Source of the DNA: BOG-931 sp963761525
GTDB taxonomy: Bacteria > Pseudomonadota > Alphaproteobacteria > Rhizobiales > Xanthobacteraceae
Assembly: GCA_963761525.1 (NCBI GenBank)
Contig: CAVXHG010000008.1
Location: 1,488,001-1,552,000, forward strand
DNA: 64,000 nt
Reading direction: 5' to 3'
Of the stretch, positions 57,978 to 64,000 are shown piece after piece; within the stretch, counting starts at the first letter, position 1; the number at the start of each line of letters is the position of its first letter. Position numbers and translations under genes: made by a program. The notes under the pieces were generated by a model. That model was not told the DNA's origin. It saw only the letters and a program-made list of their open reading frames with translations, and searched no databases.

Positions 57978-58430
57978 TTACTTCTCGGCCTGATAAACAG
58001 ACTTCGGATCGAAAATCTGTGCATCGCGAAACTCGAGCGTGACCATTCCCGGCTTGCCGAGCGGCACCGCGCGATAAAAACACGAGTGACGGCCGGTGTG
58101 ACAGGCGGCGACTGACTGCTCGACCTTGATCCAGATCGCGTCCTGATCGCAATCGACTCGCATCTCGACCACACGCTGTGTGTGGCCGGAGGTCTCGCCC
58201 TTCTTCCACAAACTGCGCCGCGAGCGGCTGAAATACCACGCCTCGCCGGTCGCGATGGTCTTTGCCAAAGCCTCGGCATTCATATGGGCAACCATCAGTA
58301 CGTTGCCGGACGATGCTTCGGTGGCGACGCAGGTCACCAGCCCGTCAGCGTCGAACTTCGGGGTCAGCGCTGCGCCCTCTTCCAGATCGGTGATGGAAGC
58401 CGGTGGCGCAAATGGTGGGGTTTCCGCCAC
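57978..58430 (-). CDS. hisI: Phosphoribosyl-AMP cyclohydrolase
   Basis: The third step of histidine synthesis. The 150-residue protein shows VLMVAHMNAEALAKTIATGE, AWYFSRSRRSLWKKGETSGH, VVEMRVDCDQDAIWIKVEQS and ACHTGRHSCFYRAVPLGK. These give the zinc-binding cysteines and the Mg aspartates of HisI. It has no fused HisE domain. It follows folE by 8 bp on the same strand and is probably co-transcribed with it. Confidence 0.96.
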   Translation of the reverse strand: MAETPPFAPPASITDLEEGAALTPKFDADGLVTCVATEASSGNVLMVAHMNAEALAKTIATGEAWYFSRSRRSLWKKGETSGHTQRVVEMRVDCDQDAIWIKVEQSVAACHTGRHSCFYRAVPLGKPGMVTLEFRDAQIFDPKSVYQAEK

Positions 58431-58438
58431 GCTACGGA

Positions 58439-59098
58439 TCAGGTTGCCGCTGCCGCGGCGCCGCGCACCAGCGTGACAAAACGCATCTGATCTTCCGGGC
58501 TGTCGCGGAAGGTGCCAAGGAAACGCGTCGTTACCGTCGAGACACCGGGCTTGGTCACACCGCGGATCGACATGCAGGTATGCTCGGCCTCGATCAGCAC
58601 GGCGACGCCGTGAGGCTTCAGGACCTCCTCGATGGCGCCCGCTACCTGCGACGTGAGCTGCTCCTGAGTCTGCAATCGCCGCGCATAAACGTCGACCAGG
58701 CGGGCAAGCTTCGACAGCCCAACCACGCGTTCCACCGGCCGGTAGGCAACGTGAGCCTTGCCGTAGAACGGCATCATGTGGTGCTCGCAGTGCGAGGTGA
58801 AGCGGATATTCCGGATCAGCACAAAATCGTCGTAGGGCTCGGTCTCGCCAAAGGTGCGCTTGAGCGCATCGGCGGGAATTTCATGGTAGCCTTGGTAAAG
58901 CTCGTCAAACGCCGACACCACACGCTTTGGCGTCGCAATCAGGCCTTCGCGCGTCGGGTTATCTCCGACATAGGCGATCAGCGTGCGAACCGCTGCTTCC
59001 GCTTCCTCCCGCGACGGCCGCTTTTCGACCGCAACCGGTGCGTTATGAACATGGTCACTTGCCGCTTCGGGAAACAGCTTCTTGACGGGGGCGTCCAT
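58439..59098 (-). CDS. folE: GTP cyclohydrolase I
   Basis: Converts GTP to dihydroneopterin triphosphate for folate. The 219-residue protein starts at ATG 59098 (MDAPVKKLFPEAASDHVHNA) with GGAGAAGTG before it; the longer open frame upstream is not supported. Zinc-binding C and H lie in RFTSHCEHHMMPFYGKAHVA and AEHTCMSIRGV. VVGLSKLARLVDVYARRLQT and QEQLTSQVAGAIEEVLKPHG are typical. It is followed by hisI. Confidence 0.95.
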   Translation of the reverse strand: MDAPVKKLFPEAASDHVHNAPVAVEKRPSREEAEAAVRTLIAYVGDNPTREGLIATPKRVVSAFDELYQGYHEIPADALKRTFGETEPYDDFVLIRNIRFTSHCEHHMMPFYGKAHVAYRPVERVVGLSKLARLVDVYARRLQTQEQLTSQVAGAIEEVLKPHGVAVLIEAEHTCMSIRGVTKPGVSTVTTRFLGTFRDSPEDQMRFVTLVRGAAAAAT

Positions 59099-59245
59099 CA
59101 CTTCTCCAATCACGCGGCACAGACCAGGGTCGCGTATCGCCCGCCCCGGCCGGAACTTCAATTCCACCACGTCTGCGCCTATATAATCGATCGGCGGATA
59201 GAGACAACAAACCCGCCTCGAATCAGGTAAATCGGCGCTACTGCG

Positions 59246-59701
59246 ATGCTCAATGACGTCTACAATCACCGGATTATAGAGCTTGCGGGCTCGATCCCGC
59301 GGATTGGGCGGCTCCACGATCCGGATGCCAGCGCCACAGCGCATTCCAAGCTGTGCGGCTCGACCGTCACCATCGACTTGAAGATGGACGGCGACACTGT
59401 GACCGACTTCGCCCACGAGGTGAAGGCTTGCGCGCTGGGCCAAGCCTCATCGTCGATCATGGCGCGCAATATTGTTGGGTCAAAAGCGAGCGAACTGCGG
59501 GCTTTACGCGAGGGCATGCGCAAAATGCTCAAGGAAAAGGGCGAGCCCCCGGCAGACGGCAAATGGGGTGACGTCGCGGTGCTCGAGCCGGTGCGCGATT
59601 ACAAGGCGCGTCACGCTTCCACGATGCTCACATTCGACGCCGTGGTTGATGCGATCGGTCAGATCGAAGCGAAGCGCGGCGCCAAAGCGCCGACGCAGTA
59701 A
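59246..59701 (+). CDS. IscU/NifU-N-like iron-sulfur scaffold family protein
   Basis: A 151-residue protein of the IscU/SufU fold. Conserved features: MLNDVYNHRIIELAGSIPRI at the start, AHSKLCGSTVTIDLKMDGDT (first Cys) and KACALGQASSSIMARNIVGS (second Cys). The third Cys, normally in R-x-x-C near the C-terminus, is replaced: RDYKARHASTMLTFDAVVD has Ala/Ser. So it may not assemble clusters as IscU does. It lies divergent from folE and upstream of yidD. Confidence 0.82.
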   Translation: MLNDVYNHRIIELAGSIPRIGRLHDPDASATAHSKLCGSTVTIDLKMDGDTVTDFAHEVKACALGQASSSIMARNIVGSKASELRALREGMRKMLKEKGEPPADGKWGDVAVLEPVRDYKARHASTMLTFDAVVDAIGQIEAKRGAKAPTQ

Positions 59702-59756
59702 GTTGCCGCCCATCGCGCAGCACGTTCGTCTTGGGCCACGCCGCGTTGGCCGCGGC

Positions 59757-60059
59757 ATGATCCAAGCCTATCGGTATACGCTATCCCCTCTGGTCGGATT
59801 TGAGTGCCGGCACTTGCCGACTTGCTCCGATTATGCCGATCAGGCGATCGACCGTTTCGGCCTCTGGGCCGGCGGCTGGATCACGCTCGCGCGGTTGTTG
59901 CGTTGCCAGCCCTGGGGCACGTCGGGACTGGATTTCGTGTGCGAGGCGTTGCCGGCAAAATCACGCTGGTATATGCCGTGGCGCTTCGGACGCTGGCACG
60001 GAACAAATCCAGGACCGCGTTCGAACGAGCTTGCTGGATCGGACACGGCAAGCAGCTGA
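59757..60059 (+). CDS. yidD: Membrane protein insertion efficiency factor YidD
   Basis: A small membrane-associated protein assisting YidC. YRYTLSPLVGFECRHLPTCS and DYADQAIDRFGLWAGGWITL are the YidD signature, with Cys residues in ECRHLPTC. I used ATG 59757 (100 residues), but a TTG at 59703 in frame (LPPIAQHVRLGPRRVGRG...) would add the usual basic start. The tail after RWYMPWRFGRWHG is longer than usual. It lies 65 bp before thrS. Confidence 0.87.
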   Translation: MIQAYRYTLSPLVGFECRHLPTCSDYADQAIDRFGLWAGGWITLARLLRCQPWGTSGLDFVCEALPAKSRWYMPWRFGRWHGTNPGPRSNELAGSDTASS

Positions 60060-60124
60060 CCAAGCTATATGTCCGGCCAAGCTTACCTGCGCTTGTTCGC
60101 AGGAGTGAGCAAAAGGAGCAGACC

Positions 60125-62068
60125 ATGGTCGCGCTGACCTTCCCCGACGGCGCACGTCGGGAATATCCGCAAAACAGTACCGGCCTCGACATTGCCAAAG
60201 GCATTTCGCCGTCGCTTGCCAAGCGGACAGTTGCAATGGCGCTCGACGGAAAGGTTGTCGATCTCGCCGATCCGATCGAGCATGATGCCAAGATCGAGTT
60301 TCTCAACCGCGACGACCCCCGCGCGCTCGAATTGATCCGCCACGATGCCGCGCACGTGCTGGCTGAAGCGGTGCAGTCGCTTTGGCCCGGCACACAGGTC
60401 ACCATCGGCCCGGTGATCGAGAACGGCTTCTATTACGATTTCTTCCGCAATCAGCCGTTCACGCCGGAAGACTTCGACGCCATAGAAAAGAAAATGCGCG
60501 AGATCATCGCGCGCGACAAACCTTTCACCAAGGAAGTGTGGTCGCGCGATCAAGCGAAGAAGGTGTTTCGCGACAAAGGCGAGAACTTCAAGGTCGAACT
60601 GGTCGACGCGATTCCCGAAGATCAACAGCTCAATATTTACAAGCAAGGCGACTGGTTCGATCTGTGCCGCGGCCCGCACATGACTTCGACCGGCAAGATC
60701 GGCAATGCGTTCAAGCTATTGAAGACCGCCGGCGCCTATTGGCGCGGCGATTCAAGCCGGGAAATGCTGTCGCGCATCTACGGCACCGCGTTTGCCAAGC
60801 AGGAAGAGCTCGACGCCTACCTGAAACAGATCGAGGAAGCGGAAAAGCGCGATCATCGTCGCGTTGGCCGGGAGATGGATCTGTTTCATTTCCAGGAAGA
60901 AGCGCCTGGCTCGGTGTTCTGGCATCCGAAAGGCTGGACGCTGTTCCAGACGCTCGAAAATTACATCCGCCGCCGGCAGGCCGAGGCGGGATATGCCGAG
61001 GTCAATGCGCCGCAGCTTATCGACTCGTCGCTATGGGTCGCGTCGGGCCACATGGCGACATTCCGCGACGGCATGTTCCTGGTGCAACCGCGCGAGGAAG
61101 ACGAGCGCACATTTGTCATCAAGCCGATGAATTGCCCGGGCCACATCCAGATTTTCAAAAATGGCCTGAAGTCCTATCGCGACCTGCCGTTCAAGCTCGC
61201 CGAGTTCGGCAAGGTGCATCGCTTCGAGCCATCGGGCGCTTTGCACGGCCTGATGCGCGTGCGCGCCTTTACCCAGGACGACGCCCATATCTTCATCACC
61301 GAAGAGCAGATCGCCGGCGAGGTTTTGAAGGTGAACAACCAGATCCTGTCGATCTATGAGGATTTCGGCTTCGGCGACGTGCGCATCAAATTCTCCGACC
61401 GGCCGGAAAAGCGGATCGGCGATGATGCCGTATGGGATAAAGCGGAGTTGGCATTACGACAGGCCCTGGAAGCGTCCGGCCGGCCGTGGACACTGAACAA
61501 AGGCGAAGGCGCCTTCTACGGACCAAAGCTCGAATATGTGTTGCGCGATGCCATCGGTCGCGATTGGCAATGCGGCACCGTGCAGGTCGACCTGAATATG
61601 CCGGGCCGGCTCGGCGCGTTTTATATCGACGAGCATTCCAATAAAGTGACGCCGGTGATGTTGCATCGCGCGATGTTCGGTTCGCTCGAACGCTTCACCG
61701 GCATCATGATCGAACACTATGCGGGGCACCTGCCGCTGTGGCTGTCGCCGGTGCAAGCGGTGATCGCCACCATCACCTCGGATGCCGACGACTATGCGCG
61801 CGAAGCGGTTGCCGCGGCTCGGCGCGCGGGCCTACGGGTCGAAAGCGATCTCCGCAACGAAAAGATCAACTACAAGGTCCGCGAGCATTCACTGGCCAAG
61901 ATCCCGGCGCTTCTCGTCGTCGGCAAGAAAGAAGCCGCCGAACGCACGGTCTCGATCCGCCGCCTCGGTTCGGACAAGCAGCAAACGATGCCGCTCGATG
62001 CGGCGCTTGCCGCGCTGGCGCAGGAGGGAGTGCCGCCCGACATCGCGCGGAGCAAACAGGCCGCTTAG
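60125..62068 (+). CDS. thrS: Threonyl-tRNA synthetase
   Basis: A class II synthetase of 647 residues charging tRNA-Thr. ATG 60125 (MVALTFPDGARREYPQNSTG) has AAGGAG upstream; the frame open earlier overlaps yidD. The TGS domain occupies residues 1-60, the editing domain follows (HDAAHVLAEAVQSLWPG, GDWFDLCRGPHM), then the catalytic core: KPMNCPGHIQIFKNGLKSYR, EPSGALHGLMRVRAFTQDDA and HRAMFGSLERFTGIMIEHYA, which hold the zinc Cys and two His. The C-terminal anticodon domain is intact. The repeat at 62066 begins at its stop codon. Confidence 0.97.
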   Translation: MVALTFPDGARREYPQNSTGLDIAKGISPSLAKRTVAMALDGKVVDLADPIEHDAKIEFLNRDDPRALELIRHDAAHVLAEAVQSLWPGTQVTIGPVIENGFYYDFFRNQPFTPEDFDAIEKKMREIIARDKPFTKEVWSRDQAKKVFRDKGENFKVELVDAIPEDQQLNIYKQGDWFDLCRGPHMTSTGKIGNAFKLLKTAGAYWRGDSSREMLSRIYGTAFAKQEELDAYLKQIEEAEKRDHRRVGREMDLFHFQEEAPGSVFWHPKGWTLFQTLENYIRRRQAEAGYAEVNAPQLIDSSLWVASGHMATFRDGMFLVQPREEDERTFVIKPMNCPGHIQIFKNGLKSYRDLPFKLAEFGKVHRFEPSGALHGLMRVRAFTQDDAHIFITEEQIAGEVLKVNNQILSIYEDFGFGDVRIKFSDRPEKRIGDDAVWDKAELALRQALEASGRPWTLNKGEGAFYGPKLEYVLRDAIGRDWQCGTVQVDLNMPGRLGAFYIDEHSNKVTPVMLHRAMFGSLERFTGIMIEHYAGHLPLWLSPVQAVIATITSDADDYAREAVAAARRAGLRVESDLRNEKINYKVREHSLAKIPALLVVGKKEAAERTVSIRRLGSDKQQTMPLDAALAALAQEGVPPDIARSKQAA

Positions 62069-62115
62069 AGCATGATCCGGAAAAGTGGACTTCCAGTTTT
62101 CCGAAAAGATCATGC
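62066..62115. repeat. Interspersed palindromic repeat, copy 2
   Basis: TAGAGCATGATCCGGAAAAG starts at the thrS stop and continues TGGACTTCCAGTTTTCCGAA, then AAGATCATGC. It matches copy 1 at 35142-35190 over most of its length and can form the same hairpin. Confidence 0.85.
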
Positions 62116-62127
62116 TTCAATGATAAG

Positions 62128-63147
62128 CTACCGCGCGAGAACCTCGACCTCGCGGTCGACGCCGGTAATCACCTTGAAATCGCGCTGGAAGGTCTTGCCT
62201 TCGTTGCGCGCGATCAGGTGATAGTCGCCCTCGGCAAGCACGACGCGCGGGAATGCGCCGATCAATTCCTTGATCACGTCGCCGCCAGGCGTCAGCACGG
62301 TCCATTGCGTGTTGGCGAGCGCCTCACCGCCGTTGTCGTTGACAAGCTTGAGCGTGAGCACCGCCGCGCGGTGCGTGACTACGATATCAGTCAGCTTTGC
62401 CGCCTCGACATGCACGTCGGAGCGCACCACAGAATTGGCATCGCCGTAATTCGACACGATGTAATACGTGCCTTCCGGCAGCATGACGACATCGCCGCTC
62501 ATGATATTCTGCGCGATCGGCCGCCGGTCGGAGGTATCGAATTGGCTGCCCGGGTAAAGGTCGAAAGAAATCTGTCCCGTCGGAATCCGTACATCGCCGA
62601 CGTGGCCTTCGAGCCGGACGCCGCCGGCGGGAATATCGAATACCTCGTGCACGGTGTCGGCGCGCAGCTGAATGGCCTTGGCGGCGCTGGCGAGACCGAT
62701 GCTGGCATGCACAACGTAGCTACCCGGCGGCAGAATAAACGTCGGCGCCGGCGTGCGGTCTTCCTTGATCAGGTGAAATACGCCAGCCGAGTCCGGCTTG
62801 GCTGAATAGACGCGCCAGATCAGACCACCGCTGATCGGCGGCGCATCGTGGCCGTAGCGCGCAGCCACCCCGAGCGCGACTCGCCCCACGGGAATGATCG
62901 GCGCCGCTTGCGCCACCGGCGGCGGCGCTGGCGGGGGGGCGGGCGGCTGTGCCAATGGCGTCGGATTGGCGATTGTCGCGCCGGGTGTCCCGGTGCCGGG
63001 AACGAGCGGCGCCGGTGCGACGGTCTCCGGTGCGGTCAGATTGCGCGCTTGCGAAAACGCATGGACTGGCAAGACGCAAAGCAGCGCCAATACCAGCGCC
63101 AAACCCTGGGCGTTGCAGCGCCAAAAAACCCCAAATCCCCGTCCCAT
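62128..63147 (-). CDS. Secreted conserved hypothetical protein
   Basis: A 339-residue exported protein with signal (after MGRGFGVFWRCNAQGLALVL, cleaved near AFSQA). A Pro-rich linker (PLAQPPAPPPAPPPVAQAAP) is followed by about 250 residues of beta-rich sequence with repeated units: FILPPGSYVVHASIGLASA, VVMLPEGTYYIVSNYGDAN and VVLAEGDYHLIARNEGKTFQ, which are PGxY-like turns typical of carboxypeptidase-regulatory-like or PEGA-like repeats. Function unknown. The same type is widespread in Hyphomicrobiales. Confidence 0.75.
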   Translation of the reverse strand: MGRGFGVFWRCNAQGLALVLALLCVLPVHAFSQARNLTAPETVAPAPLVPGTGTPGATIANPTPLAQPPAPPPAPPPVAQAAPIIPVGRVALGVAARYGHDAPPISGGLIWRVYSAKPDSAGVFHLIKEDRTPAPTFILPPGSYVVHASIGLASAAKAIQLRADTVHEVFDIPAGGVRLEGHVGDVRIPTGQISFDLYPGSQFDTSDRRPIAQNIMSGDVVMLPEGTYYIVSNYGDANSVVRSDVHVEAAKLTDIVVTHRAAVLTLKLVNDNGGEALANTQWTVLTPGGDVIKELIGAFPRVVLAEGDYHLIARNEGKTFQRDFKVITGVDREVEVLAR

Positions 63148-63324
63148 GGTGTTTTTCTCGGTGCCAATCACGGCATTTTCAAGCCACCACCCAAGCTATC
63201 AATCGTGCGTCGAGCCTTCGTATTGGCACTTTCGCCGCTGTCGGGCGTTAACTCCGGCCACCTCCGCTGCCGGCACGGCGGAAATTCCAGGCCGAATGTA
63301 GTTGCCCGCACCGCGAGGACTTAC

Positions 63325-64000
63325 GTGAGCATCATCGACGTTGAGGCTCCCACAATCGACGCCAAAGCCATTGCAGCCAATACCGTTGAAACAAAGTCGA
63401 TCGACAACAATCCGCTTGGCACCGAGCGCGGCAAGCCGCTAATCGGACTGGTTCTCGGCAGCGGCGCAGCGCGCGGCTTCGCCCATATCGGTGTCCTTCA
63501 TGCACTGAAGGCGGCCGGCATCTATCCCGATATCGTTGTCGGCACATCGGTCGGTGCGCTGGTCGGCGGGTGCTTTGCGGCCGACCAGCTTGATCCGCTC
63601 GAAGAGTGGGCGCGTTCGCTCACGCGACGCCGCATTATCAGCTACCTTGACGTCAGGATCGGCGGTTCGGGCTTGATCAGCGGCGATCGGCTAGCGTCGC
63701 GACTGCATGAATCGCTGGGCAAGACCGCGATTGAGGATTTGCCGGTCCGCTTCGCTGCAATCGCTACGGAGATCGGCACCGGCCACGAAGTCTGGCTGGC
63801 GCGCGGCTCGTTATCGCTGGCATTGCGCGCGTCCTACGCGCTACCCGGCATTTTTCCGCCGGTATGCCTGGGCGGTCGCTGGCTGGTCGACGGTGCGCTG
63901 GTCAATCCGTTACCGGTTTCGGTCGCCCGCGCCTTTGGTGCCCGCATTGTCATCGCGATCAATCTCAACGCGGACCGCTTCGGCCGCGGCGCCACAATTT
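63325..64000 (+). CDS. Patatin-like phospholipase (RssA type), C-terminus outside window
   Basis: A patatin-fold hydrolase starting at GTG 63325 (GAGGA upstream). After about 42 residues the fold begins with KPLIGLVLGSGAARGFAHIG, the oxyanion G-x-G-x-(A/R)-x-G part. The nucleophile follows in YPDIVVGTSVGALVGGCFAA (G-T-S-V-G), and the catalytic Asp is in GGRWLVDGALVNPLPVSVAR (D-G-A). About 225 codons are visible before the right edge. Such proteins hydrolyse acyl lipids or have no known substrate. Confidence 0.88.
   Translation, partial: MSIIDVEAPTIDAKAIAANTVETKSIDNNPLGTERGKPLIGLVLGSGAARGFAHIGVLHALKAAGIYPDIVVGTSVGALVGGCFAADQLDPLEEWARSLTRRRIISYLDVRIGGSGLISGDRLASRLHESLGKTAIEDLPVRFAAIATEIGTGHEVWLARGSLSLALRASYALPGIFPPVCLGGRWLVDGALVNPLPVSVARAFGARIVIAINLNADRFGRGATI

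Noticed and set aside
59099..59443. N-terminal extension of folE
   Set aside because: Runs over the divergent IscU-like gene start and lacks GTP cyclohydrolase similarity; the ATG at 59098 has a good ribosome site.

Overview
The window is about 64 kb of a GC-rich chromosome that looks like a member of the alphaproteobacterial order Hyphomicrobiales, near the Bradyrhizobium / Xanthobacteraceae / Pseudolabrys group. This rests on gene order and family content: the block glyA-nrdR-ribD-ribE-ribH-nusB-thiL, an LdtR/L,D-transpeptidase pair, many TctC (Bug) binding proteins, DUF2336, phasin and CsbD genes, and a palindromic repeat of a type I recall from Bradyrhizobium relatives. No phage, insertion sequence, CRISPR array or rRNA was seen. 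Two tRNA genes are present, Tyr(GTA) and Thr(TGT).

Layout. 0-5 kb: argC (cut by the left edge), divergent parE, a cluster of tiny stress-type genes (24 and 27 aa membrane peptides, a 57 aa zinc ribbon), and a CsbD-phasin pair. 5-15 kb: accessory metabolism with an amidohydrolase, a DUF998 membrane protein, a frameshifted SnoaL-like gene, a large AceE/MdeB-like E1 component divergent from an Lrp-type regulator, a cupin, a frameshifted MFS gene, an intact MFS gene and an FMN-dependent alpha-hydroxy-acid dehydrogenase. 15-20.3 kb: the conserved glyA-to-thiL operon. 20.5-25.2 kb: cupins, an ACMSD-like amidohydrolase, a tctC remnant, and ldtP/ldtR. 25.2-26.5 kb: a gene-poor, compositionally different stretch beside tRNA-Tyr. 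26.7-40.5 kb: rlmB, a GFA-like protein, a TsdA-like dihaem cytochrome, secreted low-complexity proteins, three transporter loci (one a heavily frameshifted TctA-TctB fusion), a GlcG/HbpS protein, a Spy-like protein, an LLM flavin monooxygenase and a repeat-containing CHAP-like protein. 40.8-52.9 kb: siderophore-interacting protein, tRNA-Thr, many small secreted or zinc-ribbon proteins, two TctC proteins, an MBL hydrolase, cutA, nadK and an esterase. 52.9-56.5 kb: an orphan receiver, HPt, DUF2336 and lytic transglycosylase group. 56.5-64 kb: MaoC/CitE pair, hisI, folE, an IscU-like protein, yidD, thrS, a secreted protein and a patatin cut by the right edge.

Housekeeping genes are intact, while several transporter and catabolic genes carry frameshifts or survive only as fragments (SnoaL at 7 kb, MFS at 11-12 kb, tctC at 22.2 kb, tctA-tctB at 33-35 kb, an epimerase at 49.2 kb). 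This suggests local gene decay, although sequence error cannot be excluded from the sequence alone. Four promoter-like GGAAC-N16/17-NGTT sites (one with the full CGTT) precede small or stress-type genes and point to a general-stress (EcfG-type) regulon. No complete, clearly new multi-gene system was found. The best leads are the hairpin leader of the broken tctA-tctB gene, the possible EcfG regulon with its tiny proteins, the leader terminator of the repeat/CHAP-like gene, and the orphan receiver-HPt-DUF2336 group.
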